Shown here: positions 26,969 to 35,589 of the stretch, piece by piece
Position numbering within the stretch: the first letter of the stretch is position 1
Layout: the number at the start of each line of letters is the position of its first letter
NCBI RefSeq assembly: GCF_030816715.1
Contig: NZ_JAUSYH010000001.1
Coordinates: forward strand, 8,804,001-8,868,000
Reading direction: 5' to 3'
Source of the DNA: Streptomyces achromogenes
GTDB lineage: Bacteria; Actinomycetota; Actinomycetes; Streptomycetales; Streptomycetaceae
Length of the DNA stretch: 64,000 nt
Translations under genes and position numbers: made by a program
Notes under the pieces: generated by a model
What the model was told of the DNA's origin: nothing
Seen by the model: only the letters and a program-made list of their open reading frames with translations
The model's database searches: none

Positions 26969-27746
26969 GAACCAGCCTCGGAACGCCCTGCATGGGCGAT
27001 CGGTGGATCCACACGTCCGTCACGGGATGCGGCGACCAGTGCTGTCGTACGTCGATGTGCTTGAAGTAGACGGTCGCATCCCGTGGCACCCGGTGAACGG
27101 GGGCGCGGGGCCGCAGGAACGAGGGTGCCTCGTCCATGGCGATCAGCCGGCCGGGCGCCGAACTGGCGGCTCGCACGCTGCAGGTCCCGGCACCCGCCAT
27201 CCGTGACAGCCGCTCCCTGCGAGACAGGTAGGTGTAGAAAGCCGCCATGCTCAGCACGTCGTCGCAGGCCACGTACTCGGTCGTCGGACCGTTGTAGACC
27301 CGTACGGCACCGATCGTCGGCGCCTGAGGTGGGACCGTGTCGACGTGGAACCCGCAGCGGCGGGTGGGGGCCTCGGTGAACACCCGCACCATCACGCGCC
27401 CGACATAGGCCGTGGCCATGACCTGCTCCACGATCCCCGTCATGTCGTCCAGGAGTGGACCCGACACCGCCTTGGCCGTATCGGCGAGGGCGGTGCGGGA
27501 CCAGTGGGCGAAGTCGTCGAGGGAGGCCGCGGGCAGGGTCGTACGGGCGATGACGAGCCGCCGCGTGACCACCAGCTCGGCCAACTCGTCCAACCAGTCG
27601 GCATGTGCCTCCGGGGGGACGATGACCGCGGTCAGCCCGGGGTCCGTCAGCCGCGCGATGTCACGTGCCGTGGATCCGTGCAGGACACCTGAGGGGAACG
27701 TCTCCCCGTTCCGGATGATTGGGACCACGGGTCGCACCGTAGTCAC
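26904..27746 (-). CDS. DUF1826-type protein, probable 2OG-oxygenase-like fold
   Basis: 280 residues from the GTG at 27746. GFHVDTVPPQAPTIGAVRVY, then NGPTTEYVACDDVLS, matches the DUF1826 pattern, with a possible metal pair HxD in FHVD. A later PVTDVWIHRSPMQGVPRLVL has a histidine followed by an arginine at the spacing seen in jelly-roll oxygenases. The function of the family is not settled; the oxygenase fold is my inference. It is convergent with the glycosyltransferase at 26042 and downstream of the haem peroxidase on the same strand. Confidence 0.65.
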   Translation of the reverse strand: MTTVRPVVPIIRNGETFPSGVLHGSTARDIARLTDPGLTAVIVPPEAHADWLDELAELVVTRRLVIARTTLPAASLDDFAHWSRTALADTAKAVSGPLLDDMTGIVEQVMATAYVGRVMVRVFTEAPTRRCGFHVDTVPPQAPTIGAVRVYNGPTTEYVACDDVLSMAAFYTYLSRRERLSRMAGAGTCSVRAASSAPGRLIAMDEAPSFLRPRAPVHRVPRDATVYFKHIDVRQHWSPHPVTDVWIHRSPMQGVPRLVLNVSPAQPVPARRGRRPEARG

Positions 27747-28134
27747 CGGCTCGTCCGACAACCGGCCGACAGGCGAGGCACGAGGCGCGAGCACCCGTTC
27801 GGCTCAGACGCCGGTCCCGGCTCCCTCGGAATCAGGCCTCGAGGGGTGCTGCGGCAGGTTGGTCGGTGTCGTTCGACACCGACCTGGACGGCGCTCTTCA
27901 GGTCGCGTACGTAGCGGACGTGAACGGGGCCGGTGGCGACGAGGAGACGGCTCCTCGCCGGAGGGGCTCCCCGACGCCGCGTCAGAGATGGTCGCGTACG
28001 ACGTGCAGGAGGGGGGAGAGGTCCTGGCGGACGTCGGTACCGGCAGCGTGCCGGTACCGACGGCGTGGGTCACGCGCTCGACCAGGTCAGGTCAGGGTTG
28101 TGGACGGCGGCCAAGGCCAGAGGGCTCTCAGCTG
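27747..28134. other. Intergenic stretch holding a perfect inverted repeat
   Basis: Between the haem-peroxidase stop and the DUF1826 start. No convincing gene; a minus-strand open frame at 27804-28073 lacks motifs. Apart from the inverted repeat at 28033-28061 nothing stands out. Confidence 0.4.
28033..28061. promoter_or_regulatory. 13-bp perfect inverted repeat, operator or terminator
   Basis: GTCGGTACCGGCA and TGCCGGTACCGAC are separated by GCG; each arm holds a GGTACC palindrome. It lies 74 bp past the haem-peroxidase stop and about 290 bp before the DUF1826 start. It could end the first transcript or be a protein-binding site; there is no T tract to decide. Confidence 0.5.
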
Positions 28135-29988
28135 TCAGGAATCACCCGTGCCGGACTGCGCCTTGTGCCATGGCACGAATGCATTTGTCAGCCCCGCGAG
28201 GGCCGGGCGCAGCTCCGGGTGGTGCCGCAGGATCACCGTGGCCATGGAGTTGTCGTCGATCCAGGCCATGCCGGCCTTGGAGTACACCTCCGGGGTGTAG
28301 TACGAGGTGAAGAAGCGGTCACTGCTCAGCCTGACCGAAGCCATCAGGATGAAGATGCGGAACGCGGTGTTGCTGAAGGTGAACCCGGCCGGAAGCCTCT
28401 CGGCGTACATTCCGATCGTCAGGTCGACCTTCTCGATATCGTTCTCGTACAGCCGCTTGATCTCCTTGGCCCACGCCGCGTTGTCCGTAAGATCCTCGAA
28501 GTTCGCCGCGGGCTTCATCCGCAGAAGCCGGCGGAACTCGTTGTAGCGGGGGATGCCCAGCTCCCGGCTGCGCAGGATGTCGGTGGCGGCGAGGTCCTGG
28601 AGGTGCCCGTCGGGGCGCTGGTACTCCTGGAGAAACTTCGGGAAGTTGTGCAGGGTGACCAGTCCCGGGTGGAGTGTGCCGAAGCTGTAGAGCAGATCGC
28701 CCATGTTCGTGGTCTGGAGGACCTTCAGCGCCTCGGGTCCGGAGATGTCGCGCAAAGAGCAGTGGCGCAGGGTCTCGTTGTCGACGGCGGAGCGCAGGTC
28801 CCAATCGTCGCGGATCAGCGGATGCATGCGGTAGATGGCCACGAACTCCTCGGTGAGGGCGAACGGGGCGCCGTAGTGATCCGTTTTCGCGCCGGGGATG
28901 CCGCTGACGATCTCGCTGTCGCTGATTCGGCCAAGGAGGTTGTGGATGCGTTCCCCCGCGAGGCCCCACCAGTTGGTCTGCAGGGCCTTGACGGTCGTGG
29001 GATGGCTGATCACAGCCGGCGTCCACTCCACGGTGTGGATTTTGGCGATGAGCGCGGAGTTGACGAGCCGCGCCCGCTGGAACAGCTCCTCGTCGTCCCA
29101 GGACGGGTACGCGGCATGCAAGTGGTCGCAGACGGCGTTGTGCTCCCGGGCGAACAGGTTCTGCATGATCACCAGGCCCAGCCAGAAGCCGGGCACCCGC
29201 GACGGGTCACGAGAGGGGTCGGGGAACGGGGTCTGCTCGTCGTCCCACAGCCGCAGTCTGCCCAGCTCACCGGTGCGCAGTTGGCGTTGCTCCGCGTCAC
29301 TCGACCCGTAGATCTGCGAAGCGTCCCACCAGTGGGAGGAGACGTTGACGCGCGTGTCGGGCATCTCGGCATCCGCCTGCGGATCCCGGGTCGGGTCCTC
29401 GGGTGTCCGCATGATCCGCATCGGACGCTCCGGCCAGGGATCGTCGTCCATGAGGGGCACTTCCCAGGGCCGGTCCTCAGGATTCGTACCGTGGCTGAAC
29501 CAGTCGCGGATCATGAACTGCAGCCAGGTGGAGACGAGGGAGTTCACGGACTCGGCCGGGATCAACTCGTGACGGGTGAGCAGGGCTCGGCTGACGTCGC
29601 GCGGGTTCGGCCGGGATAGGACGTCCTCACGCGTGGCCGGCGCGATCTTGTCCAGCGGGATATTGCGGTTGAAGCGGGTGCCCGCCATGCCCATCCGAGG
29701 CTCGTCGAGGTCGTTGTAGCTGCCGTCGGCACTTCGGTTGACCTTGTGTTTCTCCAACTTCGGCCCGGGATCGGGAAGGTTGACCGAGGGTAGGTGCGTG
29801 GTGTCGTGGAGATTTTCCTGACGGAGCCTCACGCGCAGTCCGAAGAGGACCGCCAGGCCAGGAATCACGGCCAGCTTGTCCCAGCCGATGCGCCGGTCGA
29901 CATACTCGGCCAGATCGCCGGCGATCTTCCACGGAAGAGAGGCGGATGAGGAGCGGGAGCGGCGGAAGAGGGAACGTAGTGTGCTCAT
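28135..29988 (-). CDS. Animal-type haem peroxidase / fatty-acid dioxygenase-like protein
   Basis: 617 residues of the peroxidase-cyclooxygenase superfamily. WLQFMIRDWFSHG holds the distal haem residues in the place where alpha-dioxygenases have FMxHDW; here the usual His-Asp is Arg-Asp, with the histidine three residues on. SSHWWDASQIYGSSDAEQRQ is the calcium/substrate loop seen in the family. REHNAVCDHLHAAYPSWDDE, HTVEWTPAVISHPTTVKALQ and FVAIYRMHPLIRDD (proximal His) follow. No signal peptide is seen. ATG 29988 has AAAGGA upstream. It probably oxidises a lipid or small molecule; whether it belongs to the tailoring locus is inferred from position only. Confidence 0.85.
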   Translation of the reverse strand: MSTLRSLFRRSRSSSASLPWKIAGDLAEYVDRRIGWDKLAVIPGLAVLFGLRVRLRQENLHDTTHLPSVNLPDPGPKLEKHKVNRSADGSYNDLDEPRMGMAGTRFNRNIPLDKIAPATREDVLSRPNPRDVSRALLTRHELIPAESVNSLVSTWLQFMIRDWFSHGTNPEDRPWEVPLMDDDPWPERPMRIMRTPEDPTRDPQADAEMPDTRVNVSSHWWDASQIYGSSDAEQRQLRTGELGRLRLWDDEQTPFPDPSRDPSRVPGFWLGLVIMQNLFAREHNAVCDHLHAAYPSWDDEELFQRARLVNSALIAKIHTVEWTPAVISHPTTVKALQTNWWGLAGERIHNLLGRISDSEIVSGIPGAKTDHYGAPFALTEEFVAIYRMHPLIRDDWDLRSAVDNETLRHCSLRDISGPEALKVLQTTNMGDLLYSFGTLHPGLVTLHNFPKFLQEYQRPDGHLQDLAATDILRSRELGIPRYNEFRRLLRMKPAANFEDLTDNAAWAKEIKRLYENDIEKVDLTIGMYAERLPAGFTFSNTAFRIFILMASVRLSSDRFFTSYYTPEVYSKAGMAWIDDNSMATVILRHHPELRPALAGLTNAFVPWHKAQSGTGDS

Positions 29989-30069
29989 CGGGGTCCTTTC
30001 GTGGCACCGCCGGCTTCAGCCGGGGGAGGAGACGAAGCCCCGCAGGTTTGATGTTCACCTGCGGTCTGG

Positions 30070-30290
30070 CTGGTTTGTGCGCGCGACCGCGGACCATGCG
30101 AAGCGGGCGTACTTCCATCCGACCGATGCGCGGGCGGCCGCGCCGTCGCGCATGTTCGGCTGCGTGCGGACGGTCTGCAACCTGGCTCTGGCCGCCCTGG
30201 CCGAGGCGTGGGCGCGGCAGGAACGGGTCAACTACAGCGCCACGTCAGTGATCGCCGTGGACCGCTTCTTCCCCTCCTCCAGGGTGGTGC
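30070..30290 (+). pseudogene. TnpB (IS200/IS605-type) remnant with internal deletion
   Basis: AYFHPTDARAAAPSRMFGCV then RTVCNLALAALAEAWARQER and VNYSATS is the N-terminal domain of TnpB-like proteins. It is followed directly by VIAVDRFFPSSRVVL, which in full TnpB lies in the RuvC-like C-terminal half (DRxFPSSKxCS). The middle of the gene is gone, so this is an inactive scar. Confidence 0.6.
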
Positions 30291-31226
30291 TCCTTCGTGC
30301 CGCTGCACGCCGCCGACGCCGCCACCGCGCCGCGTGATAGCGGCGCGATGTGGTCGGATCCCGTGCCGGGCTCGCGGAATACCGGACTCCGCCGTCACCG
30401 GGGCGCGGTCCGGGTCGAGGCGCCGGATGAGCAGGGTGGGCGCCGGCAGGCCAGCGATCCTGTTGACGAGCCGGGCGCCGACTGGCAGATGCCCGAGGTG
30501 AGCGGCCGGAAGGCGCGTTGCTTGGCCACGGTGGCTCCTCGGATCTCGGATTGCGTTGACCATTGCGCTGACCTCTGCCGCGATGGCGCACATGCGTCTC
30601 GACATCACATCTGAATCGGTCTGGCATTCACACTAGGAGACGTTCCGATCGCCTGCATGTCGGAACAGCGCCGTGAGGCTGTGGGTGAACTCCGGACAGC
30701 CCGGAAGGGAAGGGTGGTAGGCGAACGTAGGGCGCGGTGTGCCGGTCCACCTCAGTGGTAGGCCGGTCCGCTCGGAATCAGCAATTGTTGACGGCTTGAA
30801 TAGTCGCCGTTCATGACCTTCTTGAGGCCATGGGAGGTATCCACTACGCAGTGCGGATCCCGGAGGCGGCGGTTACGGTGGTATGCGGAAAGGGGCGTCG
30901 AGGTGCCGTCGCCCACTCAATGTCCCGTACATGTGCTGCAAGTCGCGGTCGGTAAATCCTGAAAGAACAAATCTGTGCCATCGAGAAATCCCCGACGGGG
31001 GATTTCGGGCTTCACGGGGGTGGTGGGCGTTCCGTTTCCGCTGACCTCCGTTATCGGCCCGGAGAAGCGGGGCAGTGAGTGTCGGCCGTTCGAGCGTTGT
31101 CACGTCCACCGCCGTCCGAGGGGCTTGCTTGTCGATGACGGGGCGATCGCCTCCGGCTGTGTCTCGACACGAGGGGATCGGCCCGCAGCTGAATCGGCCG
31201 AGGCCTCAAACGGAAGGGATTCGGAA
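30291..31226. other. Long stretch without a supported gene
   Basis: Nine hundred bases with only short, motif-free frames on both strands. A minus-strand frame at 30873-31109 has a passable composition (RFVLSGFTDRDLQHMYGTLS) but no family. A hairpin with 9-bp arms (GAAATCCCC 30985-30993, GGGGATTTC 30998-31006) lies about 220 bp upstream of the gene at 31227 and may act in its leader. Confidence 0.4.
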
Positions 31227-31688
31227 GTGCAAGCACAACTCACATTCGACGAGGTGCTCGGATACCTCAAAGACAGACCTGACGTGACCCGGACGTACCA
31301 GGTGCCGAGGGGGTCCATCTCCAGGCTTGCATGCGACGAGGCAGCGGGTATGCGAGAGATGGACGAGGCCGAGACTTCGCAGCTGGCCGACTATCTGGAC
31401 GTACCCGCCAAGGACCTCAGGGGACCCTTGAAGGTCGTTGACGTTCGGTGCTCCTACTGCACACACCACCTGTCCTTCCTCGACTTCGCCAAAACAGCGG
31501 TCGAATCAGGAGCACACGGGAAGGAAGGCCTACGTCAAGTGCTGACCGGCAAGAGTGGTGAGTGGATCACCATTCGCGGCCGGGACGGTGGTCGCCCGGT
31601 GAGCTGCGCGCAATGCGGCAACGACGTTCCACGCCCGATGGCCGGCTGCTATTCGGAGTACTCGTCGTCCGACTACGCATACGCCTGA
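31227..31688 (+). CDS. Unknown protein with paired CxxC motifs
   Basis: 153 residues. Two CxxC pairs, RCSYCTHH and SCAQCGND, about 60 residues apart suggest a zinc ribbon. The N-terminal part is acidic and helical (LTFDEVLGYLKDRPDVTRTY, then DEAETSQLADYLDVPA). The C-terminus ends in a Ser/Tyr-rich tail, CYSEYSSSDYAYA. The GTG at 31227 is chosen because CGGAAGGGATTCGGAA precedes it and coding character begins there. I do not recognise it. It stands alone between an IS scar and a recombinase scar. Confidence 0.65.
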   Translation: MQAQLTFDEVLGYLKDRPDVTRTYQVPRGSISRLACDEAAGMREMDEAETSQLADYLDVPAKDLRGPLKVVDVRCSYCTHHLSFLDFAKTAVESGAHGKEGLRQVLTGKSGEWITIRGRDGGRPVSCAQCGNDVPRPMAGCYSEYSSSDYAYA

Positions 31689-32250
31689 CCTCTGCAGCAC
31701 CTGGTTGCCACCCAGCGCCGGTCGGGCTGCCCGGCCGACCTGGTCGTGACTCGCATCAACGATCAGTAGCCACGCTGAAAGCTTCTTGTACGTTCGGCGG
31801 TAATCTCCGCCCAGGCGGAACACGCAAGCAGACCGGACCACCACGGCCGGCTGCCTGGGGGAGTGACAGTGCAGCTGCCTCCTGCTCCGCAGCTGGGACG
31901 GACAGTTGGTCCAAGGCCGCTTCCAGCCGCCGGGCACGGTGATCGGACTGGTGACGGTGGGGGCTGTTACCGAGGGGGTCGATGAGGATGGAGCGGCGGA
32001 TGGCGGCGAACAAGCCTTCGTTGGGGCCGTTGCCCAGCACGGCGGAGCTTGGCCATCTCCGTTCCCTCGGCGTCGGCCGGCAGCTGACGAGGGGCGTTGT
32101 AGAGTGCCGCGACCTTCCCCGAGACAGCGAAGTACTCGTCCGCGACGGCCCGGTCGGCGATCCGCTCGTACACACGGGTCATGGACAGCGACCTGTGCCG
32201 CGCCGCCCCGCGCCGCCCCGCCGGGCGGGGCGGGGCAGGGCCCGTTGACG
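31689..32250 (-). pseudogene. Tyrosine recombinase, C-terminal remnant (best seen at 32040-32190)
   Basis: On the minus strand from about 32190: SMTRVYERIADRAVADEYFA then VSGKVAALYNAPRQLPADAE and GTEMAKLRR, the C-terminal extension of actinobacterial tyrosine-type integrases. It follows the usual position of the catalytic tyrosine, which is not preserved. The rest down to 31689 contains open frames but nothing I can assign. Confidence 0.55.
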
Positions 32251-33240
32251 TCACGGTTCGAGGTCGACGACCCCCTTGCCGCCCAGGATGTCCAGCGGTA
32301 CGGAGATCTGGTCGTGCGTGATCAGCCATTCGCCGTCGATCTTCCGGAAGCAGAAGGTGACCCGGACCCACATGCCGCCCGCCGCCGTCCCGTCGGGCAG
32401 CGTGCCGCTGAGGCGGCCGAAGCCGTGTGTGTACGCCACGTCTTCGCCCACGGTGGGCATCAGGTCGCGCACCTCGTAGGTCACCTCCTGGAAGAACGTG
32501 AACACGTTCGCCCAGTTCTTGAGTTTCGCGTCGATCCCCACGTGCTGGAGCGGCGGATCGATGTCGAATGACACCACGTCCGTCGAGTAGAGCCGCCTCA
32601 GACCCTCGAGGTCCTTGGCCTCGATCGCGTCGATGATCCCGTCGATGTGGCGGCGGATCGCGGCTTCGTCCGTCTCGCGCTGTGTGGGGGTGGCTGTCTG
32701 TCCTTCCGTGCTCTGGGCGACGACGTGATCCAGCAGTGTGTCGAGGGCGCTGACGTGGTGGGCGCCCGGCTTGAGTATCGCGTGGTCCTCGAAGTCGGTG
32801 TGCAGGGACAGCGAGACCTGCGGGGTCACTGCACCCATCTGGAGGAGCTCACACAGTGCCCGCAAGTGACGGGCCGCATGGGCGCCGCCGCCAGCGCCGT
32901 AGGAGACGAACCCAACGGCCTTGTGGGTCCACTCCGCGTACAGGTAGTCGATCGCGTTCTTGAGCACGCCGGGGATGGAGGCGTTGTACTCGGGGGTGAC
33001 CATGACGAATCCGTCGAAGCGGCCGATGGTGTCAGCCCATGTACGGGTGTGCCCGTGCTGGTACCGTCCAGCGAGGGCGGGCAGCGGCTCGTCCAGATGC
33101 GGCAGCGGGTGGTCGAGCAGGTCGATCACCTCGAATGCGGCGTCGCCGCGGCGGGCCGCCCGCTCGTGGACCCACCGGGCGACCTGGTCGCCCTTGCGGC
33201 CGGGGCGGGTGCTGCCGATGAGTATTCCGATCCTGGTCAT
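32251..33240 (-). CDS. NADPH-dependent FMN reductase fused to a SnoaL-like domain
   Basis: 329 residues with two domains. Residues 1-185 form a flavodoxin-like NADPH:FMN reductase: GILIGSTRPGRKGDQVARWV is the FMN phosphate loop and FVMVTPEYNASIPGVLKNAI the flavin-ring loop. Residues about 195-329 form a SnoaL-like alpha+beta barrel (IIDAIEAKDLEGLRRLYSTD, later FGRLSGTLPDG and VTFCFRKIDGEWLITHDQIS). The family usually has the two as separate proteins. GGAG precedes the ATG. It is divergent from an ECF41-type sigma factor; oxidoreductases next to such sigma factors are often their regulon, which fits. Confidence 0.88.
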   Translation of the reverse strand: MTRIGILIGSTRPGRKGDQVARWVHERAARRGDAAFEVIDLLDHPLPHLDEPLPALAGRYQHGHTRTWADTIGRFDGFVMVTPEYNASIPGVLKNAIDYLYAEWTHKAVGFVSYGAGGGAHAARHLRALCELLQMGAVTPQVSLSLHTDFEDHAILKPGAHHVSALDTLLDHVVAQSTEGQTATPTQRETDEAAIRRHIDGIIDAIEAKDLEGLRRLYSTDVVSFDIDPPLQHVGIDAKLKNWANVFTFFQEVTYEVRDLMPTVGEDVAYTHGFGRLSGTLPDGTAAGGMWVRVTFCFRKIDGEWLITHDQISVPLDILGGKGVVDLEP

Positions 33241-33409
33241 CGCTGTCTCCTGAGGTGTCCCACCCGGGTTCCCCGGGCCGGTGGTGTCTGTGAGCGGTAC
33301 GACGACACAACCCCGCGGAACGTCAGGGAGAGTCGAAGACCTGACAATCGGACGTGCTGTCTCGTCGGACCGCCGAGGGACGATCCGAGATCAGGGAGCC
33401 ACCGGAACC

Positions 33410-34357
33410 ATGACCGATCACGTGAAGTCACGGCACGACGAGTCCGACGCGGGCTTGGACGCGATCATCAGCGAGCGGCGGCGGCTGATCGGTCTCGCCT
33501 ACCGGCTCCTCGGTTCTCTGGCCGAGGCCGAAGACGCGGTCCAGGAGACCTACACCCGCTGGTACGCCATGTCCCGACAGCAGCAGGACGCCATCGAGTC
33601 TCCCGGCGCCTGGCTGACGACGGTCGCCACCCGCGTGTGCCTGGACCTCCTCGGCTCGGCGCGGGTCCGGCGCGAGCGTTACATGGGCGAATGGATCCCG
33701 GAGCCGCTGCCCGAGCGGACCGACTGGATCAGCGGGCGCCCAGGCGCCGCCGCGACCGACCCCGCGGACCCGGCCGACCGGGTCACACTCGACGAGTCGG
33801 TGAGCATGGCGTTTCTCGTCGCCCTCGAATCGATGAGCCCGGCTCAGCGCGTCGCACTCATCCTGCATGACGTCTTCGGCTACCCGTTCGCCGAGATCGC
33901 CGGGATCACCGGCCGCACCCCGGCGGCTTGCCGCGAACTGGCCTCCTCCGCCCGGCGCCGCGCCCGCGCCTCCCTGCCCCCTGCGGCCCCGGCAGCCCAC
34001 CAGGCGCGCCTCGTCAGGGACTTCAAGCAGGCGTGGGACGCGCAGGACATCAACGCCCTCGTCAGACTCCTCGCCCCCGGCGCGACGTTCACGGCGGACG
34101 GCGGCGGCGTGGTCGCCGCCGCGCTCCACCCGATTGAGGGCGGCGAAGGGATCGCGCGCTACCTTACCGACCTCGCCGTCCGGGCGTCCGGAAGCCTGAC
34201 GGTCCTGGAGCGCACGGTCAACGGCCGGGCCGGTCTGGTGATCGAGCACGAAGGCGTCACCGTGGCCGTGTACGCGTTCGACGTCGCGGACGACCGGATC
34301 GCGCGCATCTGGGCGGTGCGCAACCCCGACAAACTCCGCCCGTGGACGGCTGGCTGA
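33410..34357 (+). CDS. ECF41-type sigma factor with SnoaL-like C-terminal domain
   Basis: 315 residues. Region 2 (LIGLAYRLLGSLAEAEDAVQ then ETYTRWY) and region 4 (MSPAQRVALILHDVFGYPFA then EIAGITGRTPAACRELASSA RRRA) are clear. The 110-residue SnoaL-like extension follows. The three signatures of the ECF41 group are present: WIPEPLPE between regions 2 and 4, DGGG in FTADGGGVV, and NPDKL at the C-terminus. In this group the extension controls sigma activity in place of an anti-sigma factor. ATG 33410 has AGGGAG upstream. The divergent neighbour at 32251 is the probable partner gene. Confidence 0.93.
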   Translation: MTDHVKSRHDESDAGLDAIISERRRLIGLAYRLLGSLAEAEDAVQETYTRWYAMSRQQQDAIESPGAWLTTVATRVCLDLLGSARVRRERYMGEWIPEPLPERTDWISGRPGAAATDPADPADRVTLDESVSMAFLVALESMSPAQRVALILHDVFGYPFAEIAGITGRTPAACRELASSARRRARASLPPAAPAAHQARLVRDFKQAWDAQDINALVRLLAPGATFTADGGGVVAAALHPIEGGEGIARYLTDLAVRASGSLTVLERTVNGRAGLVIEHEGVTVAVYAFDVADDRIARIWAVRNPDKLRPWTAG

Positions 34358-34379
34358 CCGGCTGGACCACGACAGCCGG

Positions 34380-34681
34380 CCCGCGTCCCGTCGTACGCGG
34401 GCGCGTCCTTCGTCCTCAACCGTACGCAGAAGTCCGCGGTCAACCCCTCGCTCGCCCGCGGCCCCTACACCGTCCTGCATACCAGCGCGGGTCTGTGGAC
34501 GTACGACCGCAGCGGTGTCTTCAACGGCCGGTACCTGCCGCTGGCCCCCCTGCCCGGCAGCGGAGTTCTCCCGGCCGGGACCTACCGGCTGAACATGCAG
34601 AAGCTCGACTCGCCGCTGCGGTCGCTCAGCACCCCCTGGTTCAACGTGGTCGTGGCCGCCCCCCGACCCCTCCACGGCTGA
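34380..34681 (+). pseudogene. C-terminal fragment of an unknown protein
   Basis: A frame in good codon use reads SYAGASFVLNRTQKSAVNPS, then YTVLHTSAGLWTYDRSGVFN and LPAGTYRLNMQKLDSPL, and stops at 34679-34681. No start codon or ribosome site fits, and it begins right behind the sigma-factor stop. I take it as the tail of a beta-rich, perhaps secreted, protein whose front was lost. Confidence 0.4.
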
Positions 34682-34729
34682 CCGGCTTCACCCCCGAACG
34701 GCCGCTCCGGCGAATGCGGAGGGCGGGAG

Positions 34730-35368
34730 TCATCGCCGGGAGTCGGGCTTGTTGAGGTCGACTGACTCGCCCAGTGGGATGCGGGCGTAGTCAGTTGGGT
34801 GTTCCTCCGTCAGCCATGCGTCGAAGTTCTGCATCCCGATGTCGCTGAGGTTGGCGTCGTGGATGGGGAACGCCCGGGTCGGCCGTACGGCGCGGACGAA
34901 CTCGATGGCTTCGCGGAGCTTCAGCCATGGACCGGATGCCGGGACGAGCAGTGTGTCAACCGGTTCGACGGGGACGAACAGGGAGTCCCCGGGGTGGTAG
35001 ACGCCGTCGACGATGAAGCCGATGTTGGGGCAGCCGGGCAGGCCGTCGATGATCTCGGCGTGCTCGCCGCCGACGGCGCGCACGGTGAACCCGGCCGCGG
35101 TGAAGGTGTCTCCCGCTGCGACGGCGGTCGCGCCGTTGCCGAGGGCTGCGGCAAGGGCGGCGTGGGTGTGGACGGTCAGCGCGGGATGGCTCTTGCGGGC
35201 TGCGGCGAGCTTGCCCACGTCGATGTGGTCCTCGTGCTCGTGGGTGATGAGCACGGCGGTGGCGCCGGACAGGGCTTCCGTTTCGGAAAAGGTGCCCGGG
35301 TCGATCACGAGCACCCGATTGCCGTCCTCGATGCGCACACAGGCATGGCCATACTTTGTTAAACGCAT
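34730..35368 (-). CDS. MBL-fold metallohydrolase
   Basis: 212 residues of the metallo-beta-lactamase fold, UlaG-like branch. It opens MRLTKYGHACVRIEDGNRVL, has the metal motif HxHxDH in LITHEHEDHIDVGKL, GGEHAEIIDG with the third histidine, and YHPGDSL with the bridging Asp. The last ligand is in FPIHDANLSD. A weak ribosome site (GGTAGG) precedes the ATG. Substrate unknown; members act on phosphodiesters or lactones. Confidence 0.88.
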   Translation of the reverse strand: MRLTKYGHACVRIEDGNRVLVIDPGTFSETEALSGATAVLITHEHEDHIDVGKLAAARKSHPALTVHTHAALAAALGNGATAVAAGDTFTAAGFTVRAVGGEHAEIIDGLPGCPNIGFIVDGVYHPGDSLFVPVEPVDTLLVPASGPWLKLREAIEFVRAVRPTRAFPIHDANLSDIGMQNFDAWLTEEHPTDYARIPLGESVDLNKPDSRR

Positions 35369-35589
35369 CTGATCAACCTACCGTCAGGAGCCGGTCAGCA
35401 TCAGCGATATGGGATGGGGCCACCGATCCCCGGGTCAGCCCGCGGCACCCACGAGATCGACGGTGGCCGCACCCGTCCTCGCACCGACTTTCGCCAACAG
35501 GATCAAGACCCACAGCCGGAGTATGAGGGGGAGTCGGCAAGGAGTGTGACCTCACATTCGACAACCACTGCCCTCTCTTCTGATGACGA

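Noticed and set aside
27412-29619. 735-codon open frame on the plus strand
   Set aside because: It is the antisense of the haem peroxidase and DUF1826 genes; GC-rich DNA leaves such frames open. No motif is present.
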